A stretch of DNA of 64,000 nt, taken from NCBI GenBank assembly GCA_009837395.1, contig VXTP01000043.1, positions 372,001 to 436,000 of the forward strand, in the 5' to 3' direction. Positions within the stretch are counted from its first letter, which is position 1. Each line of letters starts with the position of its first letter. The DNA is from Gemmatimonadota bacterium. Its GTDB lineage: Bacteria > JAAXHH01. The notes under the pieces are model-generated. The model was not told where the DNA came from. It saw nothing but the letters and a program-made list of their open reading frames with translations, and searched no databases. The translations under genes were made by a program, and so were the position numbers. Positions 25,967-34,510 of the stretch are shown here, one piece after another.

Positions 25967-26851
25967 TCAGCTCATGTAAGCGTGCAGCCGGACGCTGCGG
26001 GACGTATGGCGCAATCGCCGGATCGCCCGTTCCTTGATCTGGCGCACCCGTTCGCGGGTCAGGCCGAACTGCTTCCCGATTTCGTCCAGGGTCATCGGCT
26101 TTTCCCGGTTGATCCCGAAATAGGAACGGATCACGGCGGCTTCGCGGTCCGTGAGCGTATTGAGGGCCCAGACCACTTCCTCTTTGAGCGACTTCTCCAT
26201 GACCGGCGCATCCGGCGACTCGATGGTCGTGTCTTCGATTACGTCGAGCAGGCGTCCCTCCTCGCCCGGTGAAAAAGGCGCGTCGAGCGAAAGGTGTGAG
26301 CTGAAGGTCCGCATGATGTCGACCACGTCACGGTGGTCCAGCGACAACTTGCCCGCGATTTCGTGGGTCGTGGGCTCCCGGCCCAGTTCCTGCTTCAGGC
26401 CACGTACGACCTTGTTGATCCGTCGCAGTTCCTCGGCCCGGTTCAACGGAAGGCGAAAGATCCGGGACTGTTCGGCCAGGGCCTGCATGATCGCCTGCCG
26501 CACCCACCAGACCGCGTAGGAAATGAACTTGAATCCCTTGTGTTCGTCGTAGCGCTGCGCGGCCTTGATCAGGCCGATATTGCCCTCGTTGATCAGGTCG
26601 GACAGCGGCAGGCCCTGGTTCTGGTACTGCCGGGCCACCACGACGACGAACCGCAGGTTGGCCTGGATCAGCTTGTTGATGGCGCCATTCACGCCGTTGC
26701 GTGCGTCGCGGGCCAGTGACATTTCTTCTTGCAGGTTCAAGACCGGTATGGTCCTGATTTCCCTCAGGTAGGTATCGAGCGACCGGTCATCACCGGAATT
26801 CCGTGATCCAACCCGGGAAATGTTGACTTCCGACTGGGTGGACTTGGCCAT
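25967..26851 (-). CDS. RNA polymerase sigma-70 factor, RpoD/RpoS type (short form)
   Basis: The 294-residue sigma factor contains region 1.2 ('SLDTYLREIRTIPVL'), 2.1-2.4 ('LVVVARQYQNQG'-like segment through 'DLINEGNIGLIKAAQRYDEHKGFKFISYAVWWVRQAI'), region 3 ('AEELRRINKVVRGLKQELGREPT') and 4.2 helix-turn-helix ('MTLDEIGKQFGLTRERVRQI'). It lacks region 1.1 and the long non-conserved insert, and resembles the primary sigma of Bacteroidetes in length and sequence. GGAG lies 7 nt before the ATG. It has its own promoter and terminator, so it is monocistronic. It may be the housekeeping sigma or a group 2 paralogue. Confidence 0.92.
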   Translation of the reverse strand: MAKSTQSEVNISRVGSRNSGDDRSLDTYLREIRTIPVLNLQEEMSLARDARNGVNGAINKLIQANLRFVVVVARQYQNQGLPLSDLINEGNIGLIKAAQRYDEHKGFKFISYAVWWVRQAIMQALAEQSRIFRLPLNRAEELRRINKVVRGLKQELGREPTTHEIAGKLSLDHRDVVDIMRTFSSHLSLDAPFSPGEEGRLLDVIEDTTIESPDAPVMEKSLKEEVVWALNTLTDREAAVIRSYFGINREKPMTLDEIGKQFGLTRERVRQIKERAIRRLRHTSRSVRLHAYMS

Positions 26852-27001
26852 GAACGTTCTCCGGTACCTGGCGCAGACCGGTTGAAGACAGCCGGATGCT
26901 GTCCCGCCGAACTGTTTGTGGCAGTGGTTGTTGCGGATTTCGATCGGGTATAGCCGAACCAGCGCCTGCGTGATACTTCCGGTTCTCTGGAAACTTACAA
27001 A

Positions 27002-27031
27002 ACTATAATAATCGCCCGGTCAGGGCGTCAA
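27002..27031 (-). promoter_or_regulatory. Candidate promoter of the sigma factor gene
   Basis: On the minus strand TTGACG (27031-27026), an 18-bp spacer and TATAGT (27007-27002) lie about 150 nt upstream of the sigma gene ATG. Both elements match five of six consensus positions. Confidence 0.55.
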
Positions 27032-27070
27032 GGTATTTTAAGGCAATTTCCGCAGTGGGGCAACCCCGGT

Positions 27071-28786
27071 TCAAAACACCCGTTTCTCGACGTTGTTTCC
27101 GATATAGATGTCCATCATCGTGGTCCGGTTGCCCCAGAAGTGATCCTGTCCCCACGAATTGGGCTCCAGGCCTTTGAACCAGGGTTTGCGCAAGTCCAGC
27201 ACGTGGGTGTGATAAATGAAAACGCCCCCGGCGTCTTCCACCAGGATGCGTTCCGCCTGCCCGTAGTATTCCATGCGTTTCATCTCGTCCATCGTCGTTC
27301 CCCCGGCCTGCAGCAACCGGTCGAAGGCGTCGTTCTTCCAGTCATGGCGGCCGTGGCCGACCGGCTGGGAATGCCAGACCTGGGACAGCATGTTGTCGGG
27401 ATCGGGGTAGTCGTATTGATAGGGGATCAGTCCGAAGGGAATGGCGTACTGGTACATGTTGTCCATGTAGAGTCCGATTTCCTGGTTCCGGATCTCGACG
27501 CGCATGCCCAGGGTTTCCAGCATCATGCCCTGGATCGCCTGGGCGATGCCCATCTGGGTCGGATCCGCCTGGCGGAGCCAGAATTCAATCTCGGGCAGGC
27601 CCTTGCCGTCCGGATAGCCGGCTTCCGCGAGCAGGCGCCGCGCCTCGGGCGGGTCGTAACGCTGGACATCCTTCAGCAGATCGCCCGTGTATCCGGGGAA
27701 GTTGGGCGGAAGCATCGTATAGGCGGGCGTGCCGTGACCCTGCAGGATGACCCGGCAGATGGTCTCGCGGTCGATGGCGTGGCCGACGGCCCGGCGGACC
27801 CGCACGTCGTCGAAGGGCGGGATCGCGGTACGGAAGAAGAGGTACCAGGTCTGGAAATGGGCGTTGGAAGTCAGATCCCGGGTCAGGTCGGGGCTGTTCT
27901 CGATCTCGCCAAGGAATTGGGCAAAGACGCCCTGGCGGTCGACCTCGTTGTTCTCGTAGGGCGCGATGCCGGGATGGGTGCCGGCGATGATGAACTTCAG
28001 CAGGATCCTCTCCAGGTAACCCGGGTAAGGCCCGTTATAGTAGGGGTTCAGGTCGTAGGAGATGTACCTGTCGGTGATCCATTCATCCAGCCTGTAACTG
28101 TAGTTGCTGACCATGTTGCCCGGCTCGGTCCAGCGGCGGCCGTGTTTCTGTACCTGCCAGGGTGGCACGGGCGCCGCGGAGTTGTAGGCCATGATGTGGG
28201 GGAGAAAAGGGCAGGGGGCATCGGCCTCGATTTCCAGCGTCAGGTCGTCGATGGCGCGCACGCCCACCGAGTCGGGATCGTTGATCTTCCCGTGGTTGAA
28301 GTCCCGCGCGTTCTTGATATTGTAGAAGAGAAAGGCGAAGACGTTGCCCTCGTCCGGGTCCAGAAAACGCTTGAAGGTGAATTCGAAATCGTGTGCGGTC
28401 ACGTCCCGGCCGTCGCTCCAGCGAGCGCCCTCCCGGAGATGGAAGGTCCAGATGCGTCCGTCCTCGGACGGTTCCCAGCGGTCGGCGGCCCCGGGAATGA
28501 GGATATCGTCGGGGTCGAACATGGTAAGTCGTTCGAACAGATAGGGATCTGCGCCTTTGACGCCGTAGTTGTCCATGCTCACGTCCAGCGTCTTGGGCTC
28601 TTCGATGAAGTACATCAGGATCTGTTCGTGGAGCGGTGCGGCGTCCGGCGGCAACTGCTTGCCCAGGCTGTTGATCACGGGACCTTCCGCGATTTGAACC
28701 TGGGCGCTTTCGTCGCCGCCGCAGGCCGCTGCGCAGAAGAAGACGAGGAGGAGCGCCCGGGCCGTGAAGGTGTGGGAGGACATCAT
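27071..28786 (-). CDS. Peptide-type ABC substrate-binding lipoprotein (SBP family 5)
   Basis: The 571-residue exported lipoprotein has 'ALLLVFFCAAAC|GGDE' as signal and lipobox, so it should be anchored by its Cys. The mature part follows DppA/OppA-type proteins: 'IWTFHLREGARWSDGRDVTAHDFEFTFKRFLDP', 'DDVRVRRAVGHAIDRETI' and 'DYPDPDNMLSQVW'. It should bind oligopeptides, or another ligand of this broad family. No permease or ATPase genes adjoin it. The ATG pair at 28786/28783 is used because the signal peptide begins there; the frame extends to 28834. Confidence 0.88.
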   Translation of the reverse strand: MMSSHTFTARALLLVFFCAAACGGDESAQVQIAEGPVINSLGKQLPPDAAPLHEQILMYFIEEPKTLDVSMDNYGVKGADPYLFERLTMFDPDDILIPGAADRWEPSEDGRIWTFHLREGARWSDGRDVTAHDFEFTFKRFLDPDEGNVFAFLFYNIKNARDFNHGKINDPDSVGVRAIDDLTLEIEADAPCPFLPHIMAYNSAAPVPPWQVQKHGRRWTEPGNMVSNYSYRLDEWITDRYISYDLNPYYNGPYPGYLERILLKFIIAGTHPGIAPYENNEVDRQGVFAQFLGEIENSPDLTRDLTSNAHFQTWYLFFRTAIPPFDDVRVRRAVGHAIDRETICRVILQGHGTPAYTMLPPNFPGYTGDLLKDVQRYDPPEARRLLAEAGYPDGKGLPEIEFWLRQADPTQMGIAQAIQGMMLETLGMRVEIRNQEIGLYMDNMYQYAIPFGLIPYQYDYPDPDNMLSQVWHSQPVGHGRHDWKNDAFDRLLQAGGTTMDEMKRMEYYGQAERILVEDAGGVFIYHTHVLDLRKPWFKGLEPNSWGQDHFWGNRTTMMDIYIGNNVEKRVF

Positions 28787-28926
28787 GCGCGCTACCTTAT
28801 ATGGGGTTTTGTGTGTTTCCTGTAAAATGACCACCCACCCTTATCCGGGTCAATAGAAAAGCGCAGGGCGATCTGACCGGGTCTCTTGACACCGGAGATG
28901 GGGAGAGATAGGTTGATGGCGGCTCG

Positions 28927-29088
28927 TCCCGCTCAACCGAGGCGTCCCGGTCATCCGGCTCGTCCCGCACACCCGAGTCGTCACGGCCATCCGAACCGTC
29001 ACGGCCATCCGAACCGTCACGGCCATCCGAACCGTCACGGCCATCCGAACCGTCCCAGTCATCCGAGCCGTCCCGCTCACCCGCGTCG
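28927..29088. repeat. Nine-unit 18-bp minisatellite upstream of the APC permease
   Basis: Nine contiguous 18-bp units fill 28927-29088. Units 4-7 (28981-29052) are identical, TCACGGCCATCCGAACCG; outer units diverge by several bases. The array occupies most of the 332-bp region between the binding lipoprotein and the permease, the only gene-free stretch over 300 bp. Both strands stay open in several frames because 18 is a multiple of three, so repeat-peptide frames here are not evidence of a gene. No promoter was evident in the rest of the gap. Confidence 0.95.
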
Positions 29089-29118
29089 GCTCTTCAACCA
29101 CAGCAGGCAGTCCGGAAC

Positions 29119-30459
29119 ATGTCCGAACCGCACGCTATACCTTCCCGCCCCTCACTGCGCAAGTCCCTCGGGCTCTTCGACGGCATCACCATCCTCGTCG
29201 GCATCACCATCGGGGCAGGAATCTTCTCGGCGCCCCAGATCATCGCCGGATTCACCGGGTCCTTCACGCCCATCCTCTGGCTCTGGATCGCGGGCGGGGC
29301 CTTCATATTCATCGGCGGCCTGGTCTACGCGGAACTGGGCAGCCGGATGCCGGATACGGGCGGCGAGTACATGTACATCAGCCGCGCTTTCGGCCCCTTT
29401 GCCGGGTTCATGTTCGGCTGGTCTCAGTTGTTTATCATACGCACCAGCCCGCTGGCCGGCCTGGCCATCGTGACCGTCAACTATTTCACGTTTTTCGTGG
29501 AAATGACGCATGTCGAACGGATCGCCGTCGCCCTGTTCATCATCCTGCTGCTGACCATCCTGAACTACGTGGGCGTGCACCGGGCCGGCTTTTACCAACG
29601 CCTGACCACGGTGCTCAAGGTCGCCGGTCTGATGCTCCTGGTGCTGCTTGGATTCACCCTGGACTACGGCGGCGAGAACCTGCTGGGCACCGCCGCGGCG
29701 CCGACCGGTGCGCTGGGCCCCGTTGGAAACATCATCGCCGCCGCCTTCATGGTGGTCTTCGCCTACATGGGATTCGAACGGGTCGGCTACTCGGCGGGCG
29801 AGATGAAGGACCCCAGGCGCACCATTCCCCTGACCATGTTCGTGGGGATCACCGCGATCGTCCTGATCTATGTCCTCGCGAATTTGCTCTATCACCAGAC
29901 TCTCGGCATGGAAGGCGTCCGGTCGAGCAGCATCGTGGCATCGGATACGGCCGTCCTGCTGCTGGGCCCCCTGGGCGCGGGGTTCATCGCCGTCACCGTC
30001 ATGATCTCCACGACCGGCAGCATGAACGGAACCTTCATGACCGCCACGCGGGTCTATTACGCCATGGCGCGGGATGGACTCTTCTTCAAGTGGCTGGACT
30101 ACATCCATCCCGTGTACCGCACGCCATCGCGGGCCATCATCGCCCACGCCGTGTGGGGAACGGTCATTCTGCTGTTCCGGGGGACCTTCGAGACCATCAT
30201 GGCCGGGATGGTGTTCGCGGTGCTCATCTTCTTCGGGGCCAATACCCTGGCCCTGTTCAGGCTTCGCCGCATGGGCGTCGGCGCGGACGGCGGATACCGG
30301 GTGCCGCTCTATCCCTGGACGCCGGCGCTCTTCCTGGCGGGTATCGTCGTCCTCGTGGTGCTGCGCGCCACCTTCGAATGGTACAACTCGCTGATCGACC
30401 TCGCCTTTATCGTCACCGGCCTGCCGTTCTGGTTAATCTGGCGCAAGACGAGGGGCTAG
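29119..30459 (+). CDS. APC-superfamily amino acid permease
   Basis: The 446-residue protein has about 12 hydrophobic segments. The N-terminal 'ITILVGITIGAGIFSAP' carries the unwound TM1 glycine motif of the APC fold, and 'VYAELGSRMPDTGGEYMYI' and 'VFAYMGFERVGYSAGEMKDPRRTIP' match the LAT/basic amino acid antiporter branch. It probably imports or exchanges an amino acid; the substrate is not readable. A 12-bp tandem duplication spans its stop codon. Confidence 0.88.
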   Translation: MSEPHAIPSRPSLRKSLGLFDGITILVGITIGAGIFSAPQIIAGFTGSFTPILWLWIAGGAFIFIGGLVYAELGSRMPDTGGEYMYISRAFGPFAGFMFGWSQLFIIRTSPLAGLAIVTVNYFTFFVEMTHVERIAVALFIILLLTILNYVGVHRAGFYQRLTTVLKVAGLMLLVLLGFTLDYGGENLLGTAAAPTGALGPVGNIIAAAFMVVFAYMGFERVGYSAGEMKDPRRTIPLTMFVGITAIVLIYVLANLLYHQTLGMEGVRSSSIVASDTAVLLLGPLGAGFIAVTVMISTTGSMNGTFMTATRVYYAMARDGLFFKWLDYIHPVYRTPSRAIIAHAVWGTVILLFRGTFETIMAGMVFAVLIFFGANTLALFRLRRMGVGADGGYRVPLYPWTPALFLAGIVVLVVLRATFEWYNSLIDLAFIVTGLPFWLIWRKTRG

Positions 30460-30469
30460 ACGAGGGGTT
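30446..30469. repeat. 12-bp direct duplication at the permease stop codon
   Basis: AGACGAGGGG(CT) at 30446-30457 is followed immediately by AGACGAGGGG(TT) at 30458-30469. The first copy encodes the last permease codons up to the stop. Confidence 0.8.
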
Positions 30470-30569
30470 AGATCCGGCGACCGAATCATCACATAGAAGA
30501 CTTCCCGCCACAGGTGTTACCGCATACCTGATTCGTCCTGAACACGGCCGGCCGATGGTCAGTTTTCCC

Positions 30570-30598
30570 TTTACTGAATCGCCTGTGCAGTGTATATT
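30570..30598 (+). promoter_or_regulatory. Candidate promoter for moaA-moeB
   Basis: TTTACT (30570-30575), a 17-bp spacer and TATATT (30593-30598) lie 66 nt before the moaA ATG. No Moco riboswitch could be recognised by eye in the leader. Confidence 0.45.
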
Positions 30599-30664
30599 TA
30601 ACCGTTCCATTCAGGCGTAAATACCCGCGAAACCAGACCGGGCCAGCCAGGCCGGAGATCATCC

Positions 30665-31657
30665 ATGAGCTACCAGCTGACGGACAGTTTCGGTCGAACG
30701 ATCAACAACCTTCGGGTGTCGGTGACGGATCAGTGCAATTTCCGCTGTATCTACTGCATGCCCGAAGTGGGGATGATCTTCCAGCCACGCGAAGAGATCC
30801 TGACCTTCGAAGAAATCACGCGTTTCGTCGGGATCGTCACCGAACTGGGCATCTCCAAGCTGCGGTTGACCGGCGGAGAGCCGACCGTTCGGAAGGACCT
30901 GCCGGTACTGGTGCGCATGCTCGCTAAGATCCCCGGCGTCCGGGACATGGCCATGACGACCAACGGCTTCCTGCTCAAGAAGATGTCCCGCGACCTGCGC
31001 GAGGCGGGACTCCCCAGGATCAACGTCAGCCTGGATACGCTGGACGAGGAGAAGTTCAAGGAGATGACCCGCCGCGACGTCCTGCACAAGGTACTCGACG
31101 GGTTGGAAGAGGCGACCCGGCATTTCCGGCTGCCGATCAAGATCAACGTGGTCGCCATGAAGGGATATACCGAGGACGAACTCCTCGATTTCGCGAAACT
31201 GGCGCGCACCGGCCCCTACCAGGTACGCTTCATCGAGTTCATGCCATTGGACGCGGACCGTTCCTGGACCCGCGACCAGGTGCTGGACGGCGCCGAGATC
31301 ATCGAACGTATCGGCGCGCAGTGGCCCCTGGACGCCGTGAAGCGGCCCGACCAGCGGGAGCCGGCCGACCTGTTCCGGTTCCGGGACGGCCAGGGGGAGA
31401 TCGGGCTCATCGCTTCGGTCAGCGAACCCTTCTGCGGCAGCTGCAACCGCATACGCATCACGGCGGACGGCAAGCTCAGGACCTGCCTGTTCTCCATCAA
31501 CGAAACCGATATCAAGGCCCTGCTGCGGGGCGGCGCCTCGGACGCCGAGATCGCCGAGACGGTGATCGAGGCCGTGCGGAACAAGGAACCGGGACATCAC
31601 ATCAACGAACCCGATTTCGTCCAGCCGGAACGGACCATGTCCTCCATCGGCGGATAG
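30665..31657 (+). CDS. moaA: GTP 3',8-cyclase MoaA (molybdenum cofactor synthesis)
   Basis: The 330-residue radical SAM enzyme converts GTP to the first Moco intermediate. The N-terminal 4Fe-4S motif is Cys24-Cys28-Cys31 (CNFRCIYC). The C-terminal cluster motif is 'FCGSCNRIRITADGKLRTCLF' near residues 256-277, and the protein ends in the Gly-Gly tail required for activity. Length is typical. GGAG lies 7 nt before the ATG. moeB follows after 12 nt; no moaC, moaD, moaE, mogA or moeA is present, so the rest of the pathway is elsewhere. Confidence 0.96.
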   Translation: MSYQLTDSFGRTINNLRVSVTDQCNFRCIYCMPEVGMIFQPREEILTFEEITRFVGIVTELGISKLRLTGGEPTVRKDLPVLVRMLAKIPGVRDMAMTTNGFLLKKMSRDLREAGLPRINVSLDTLDEEKFKEMTRRDVLHKVLDGLEEATRHFRLPIKINVVAMKGYTEDELLDFAKLARTGPYQVRFIEFMPLDADRSWTRDQVLDGAEIIERIGAQWPLDAVKRPDQREPADLFRFRDGQGEIGLIASVSEPFCGSCNRIRITADGKLRTCLFSINETDIKALLRGGASDAEIAETVIEAVRNKEPGHHINEPDFVQPERTMSSIGG

Positions 31658-31669
31658 CAGGAGATCATC

Positions 31670-32851
31670 ATGAGTCAGCGGATGTCATCTCAGGAACTCC
31701 TCGCCCAGGTCAAGGGCGAAGTGAATGAGATGTCCATGGAAGAACTTAAGGAAAAGCTGGACCGGAACGCCGACCTGGTCTTGATCGACGTGCGCGAGCA
31801 GGACGAAGTCGACCAGGGCGTCATCGTCGGAGCGACCCATATTCCGAGGGGATTTCTGGAGCTCAGGATTGAAAACACCGAGAGCGACCGGAACCGGGAA
31901 ATCGTGCTGTATTGCGCGGGCGGCAACCGTTCGGCGCTGGCGGCGCAGTCGCTGGAAGCCATGGGCTACACCAATGTCATCTCCATGCGGGAAGGATATA
32001 CGGGATGGAGCGCGGCCGGCTTTCCCACGGTCCAGGAGCGGACCTTGAGCAAGGAAGAACGCCTTCGGTATTCCCGCCACCTGATCGTGCCCGAGATCGG
32101 GGAGAAGGGCCAGGTGAAGATTCTCGACGCCAGGGTGCTGCTGGTGGGATCGGGCGGACTGGGATCCCCGTCGGCCTATTACCTCGCGGCCGCCGGAGTG
32201 GGCACTATCGGGCTTGTCGACTTCGACGTGGTGGACGTGACGAACCTGCAGCGGCAGATCATCCACGGCACGTCCGACATCGGCCGTCCCAAGGTGGTGT
32301 CCGCCCAGGAGACGATCAATGACCTGAACCCCGACTGCAACGTGGTCCTCCATGAAACCCGCCTCATGGCCGACAACATCATGGAGATCATCAAGGATTA
32401 CGACATCATCGTCGACGGCTGCGACAATTTCCCGACACGGTACCTGGTGAACGACGCCTGCGTGCTGGCCGGCAAGCCGAACGTCCACGGCAGTATCTAC
32501 CAGTTCGACGGTTACGCCACGGTGTTTCATCCGGACCGGGGACCCTGTTACCGCTGTCTCTATCCCGAACCGCCGCCGCCCGGCGCCGTACCCAGTTGCG
32601 ACGAAGCGGGCGTACTCGGCGTCCTTCCAGGTACGGTGGGACTCATTCAGGCCACCGAGACCCTCAAGCTCATACTCGACCAGGGCGATCCGCTCATCGG
32701 CCGGATCCTGATGTACGACGCGCTGGACATGACCTTCCAGACCTTCAACGTCCAGAAGGATCCGTCCTGTCCCCTGTGCGGCGAGAATCCCACGATAACC
32801 GAGTTAATCGACTACGAAGCCTTCTGCGGCTTCGCGCCGGCCGCCGGTTGA
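31670..32851 (+). CDS. moeB: Rhodanese-MoeB/ThiF fusion (sulfur-carrier adenylyltransferase)
   Basis: The 393-residue protein has an N-terminal rhodanese domain (residues about 15-118, active-site Cys in YCAGGNRS) followed by a ThiF/MoeB E1-like domain (about 128-385). The latter carries ATP-binding GSGGLGSP, 'DFDVVDVTNLQRQIIH', and zinc cysteines in PCYRC and CPLC. MoeB adenylates the C-terminal glycine of MoaD; the rhodanese part could supply the sulfur. The order is the reverse of eukaryotic MOCS3, which has rhodanese at the C-terminus. AGGAG is 6 nt before the ATG. A role with ThiS-like carriers is also possible. Confidence 0.9.
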   Translation: MSQRMSSQELLAQVKGEVNEMSMEELKEKLDRNADLVLIDVREQDEVDQGVIVGATHIPRGFLELRIENTESDRNREIVLYCAGGNRSALAAQSLEAMGYTNVISMREGYTGWSAAGFPTVQERTLSKEERLRYSRHLIVPEIGEKGQVKILDARVLLVGSGGLGSPSAYYLAAAGVGTIGLVDFDVVDVTNLQRQIIHGTSDIGRPKVVSAQETINDLNPDCNVVLHETRLMADNIMEIIKDYDIIVDGCDNFPTRYLVNDACVLAGKPNVHGSIYQFDGYATVFHPDRGPCYRCLYPEPPPPGAVPSCDEAGVLGVLPGTVGLIQATETLKLILDQGDPLIGRILMYDALDMTFQTFNVQKDPSCPLCGENPTITELIDYEAFCGFAPAAG

Positions 32852-33004
32852 CAGTTGGCCGGGCGTTGCCTCCTTGCCGTACGCAGGCCGGGTCCCGCAT
32901 GGGGAACATCCCCGGTCGACCGCGCGGTATGGGGATATTCATGTTCATTCGTGTTTGATGGTTTACCATTCAGATAAGCCGTTAACCCATAAGGAATTCT
33001 CACC

Positions 33005-33895
33005 ATGGCGGAAAGAATCGGTTTCATCGGACTCGGCATCATGGGCGAGCCGATGTGCCGCAACCTGATGAAGGCGGGATATGCCTGTACCGTGAATACC
33101 CGGACGAAATCGCGGGCCGAGAAGCTGCTTTCCGAGGGCGCGATCTGGGCTGACAGCCCAAAAGAAACGGCGAGCAAGTCCGACGTGATCATCACCATCG
33201 TGACCGACACGCCGGATGTCGAGAAGGTGATCCTGGGTGAAGGCGGGATCATCGAGGGCATCAGTCCGGGTTCGGTGGTCATCGACATGAGCACCATCTC
33301 CCCCTCGGCCACGCAGACCATGGCCGCGGCCCTGAAGGAGAAGGGCGCCGACATGCTCGATGCGCCGGTCAGCGGCGGCGACACGGGGGCGATCGCGGGG
33401 ACCCTGTCCATCATGGTGGGCGGCAGGCAGGAGGTATTCGACCGGTGTCTGCCCGTCTTCGAAGCCATGGGCAAGAGCATCAACCTGATCGGGGATCACG
33501 GTGCCGGGCAGATGACCAAACTTTGCAACCAGGTGGCGGTCAGCGTTACGAACCTCGCCATGGCGGAAGCGCTCATCCTGGCCGCCAAAGCCGGTCTGGA
33601 CATGGAGAAGATGCTCGCCGCGATCAGCGGGGGCGCCGCGGGTTCCTGGCAGCTGTCCAATCTGGCGCCGCGCATCGTCAAGCGGGACTTCGATCCGGGA
33701 TTCATGGTAAAGCTGCAGCAGAAGGACCTGCGCCTCGTGCTGGGCGCCGCCTCGGAACTCGGACTGGGACTGCCCGGAGCGAGCCTGGCCCACCAGCTGT
33801 TCAATGCCGTCGAGGCAGCGGGCGAGGGCGACGAGGGCACGCAGGCCCTGGTGAAATCCCTGGAACGCATGTCCGGGGTGGAAGTACACGGCTAG
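33005..33895 (+). CDS. Beta-hydroxyacid dehydrogenase (tartronate semialdehyde reductase-like)
   Basis: The 296-residue NAD(P)-dependent enzyme of the 3-hydroxyisobutyrate/tartronate-semialdehyde reductase family has GLGIMG nucleotide-binding glycines at 9-14, substrate-binding 'DAPVSGGDTGA' at 119-129 and catalytic Lys172 in GQMTKLCNQ. It probably reduces 2-hydroxy-3-oxopropionate or a related semialdehyde; 3-hydroxyisobutyrate is an alternative. The methylmalonate-semialdehyde dehydrogenase at 55.6 kb is not linked. A cytochrome c gene follows after 22 nt. Confidence 0.88.
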   Translation: MAERIGFIGLGIMGEPMCRNLMKAGYACTVNTRTKSRAEKLLSEGAIWADSPKETASKSDVIITIVTDTPDVEKVILGEGGIIEGISPGSVVIDMSTISPSATQTMAAALKEKGADMLDAPVSGGDTGAIAGTLSIMVGGRQEVFDRCLPVFEAMGKSINLIGDHGAGQMTKLCNQVAVSVTNLAMAEALILAAKAGLDMEKMLAAISGGAAGSWQLSNLAPRIVKRDFDPGFMVKLQQKDLRLVLGAASELGLGLPGASLAHQLFNAVEAAGEGDEGTQALVKSLERMSGVEVHG

Positions 33896-33917
33896 TAACG
33901 ACCCCCGAAGGAGATTG

Positions 33918-34391
33918 ATGCGTTTCAGCGTCCTGGTGACCCTCTTCGGCGTCGGTGCGGTCCTGATGGCGGTCGCCGTGGTCTTCATGTACGGGACGGA
34001 CGGATCGGGCGAACCCAGAACGCCGGTCGAGCACGGCAGAAGACTCTTCCGGCTGCAGGGCTGCGCAACGTGCCACGCCATCGGCGGAGGGATCTCCCGT
34101 GGACCCGACCTGGCCGGGCTGATTCCCCGGCTTTCCGCCCGGTTGACCGACGCGGCGTATCAGAACCACCTGGATTCGCTTCGGGTGGCCAGGCCGGATG
34201 CGCACGCCTTTTTCGCAGCGCGGTACGAGCATGTGCTCGGCTCGCAGGGTGAAGAGCGGATCAAGGCCTGGTTCGCGGAGCATCTGCGGAATCCCCGGTT
34301 CGATCATTTCACGGGACTGATGCCCGACTACGATCATTTGACGGAAGACCAGGTGGATCGGTTGACGGCCTTCATCCTCACGCTCAAATAG
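33918..34391 (+). CDS. Membrane-anchored single-heme cytochrome c
   Basis: The 157-residue protein has an N-terminal hydrophobic anchor (residues 4-23, no obvious cleavage site), then the heme-attachment motif CATCH (Cys49, Cys52, His53) and a likely axial Met in 'FTGLMPDYDHL' near the C-terminus. The remainder is a class I cytochrome c domain with an unusual insertion between heme site and Met. It would carry electrons on the outer face of the inner membrane. AGGAG lies 5 nt before the ATG at 33918; a TTG directly before it is less likely. Four 20-bp repeats follow the stop. Confidence 0.85.
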   Translation: MRFSVLVTLFGVGAVLMAVAVVFMYGTDGSGEPRTPVEHGRRLFRLQGCATCHAIGGGISRGPDLAGLIPRLSARLTDAAYQNHLDSLRVARPDAHAFFAARYEHVLGSQGEERIKAWFAEHLRNPRFDHFTGLMPDYDHLTEDQVDRLTAFILTLK

Positions 34392-34393
34392 AC

Positions 34394-34473
34394 GCCGATC
34401 GAAGACCGCTGCGGCCGATCGAGCGCCGCTGCGGCCAGTCGAGTTTCGCAGCGGCCGATTGAGCGCCGCTGTG
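34394..34473. repeat. Four 20-bp tandem repeats between cytochrome c and ilvD
   Basis: Units at 34394, 34414, 34434 and 34454 share GCCGAT(C/T)GAGCGCCGCTG(C/T)G with increasing divergence. The array begins 3 bp after the cytochrome stop and ends 37 bp before ilvD. Confidence 0.85.
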
Positions 34474-34510
34474 GCCGAAGAAACCATTCTCGCAGAACGG
34501 AGACCGAAAC

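Noticed and set aside
28981-29052. Possible CRISPR array
   Set aside because: The identical 18-bp units are contiguous with no spacers, and no cas genes are present.
28886-29473. Possible His-rich (RHGHPN)n repeat protein
   Set aside because: The repeat peptide comes from the 18-bp array, which is open on both strands. There is no ribosome site, and the frame continues antiparallel to the APC permease frame without homology.
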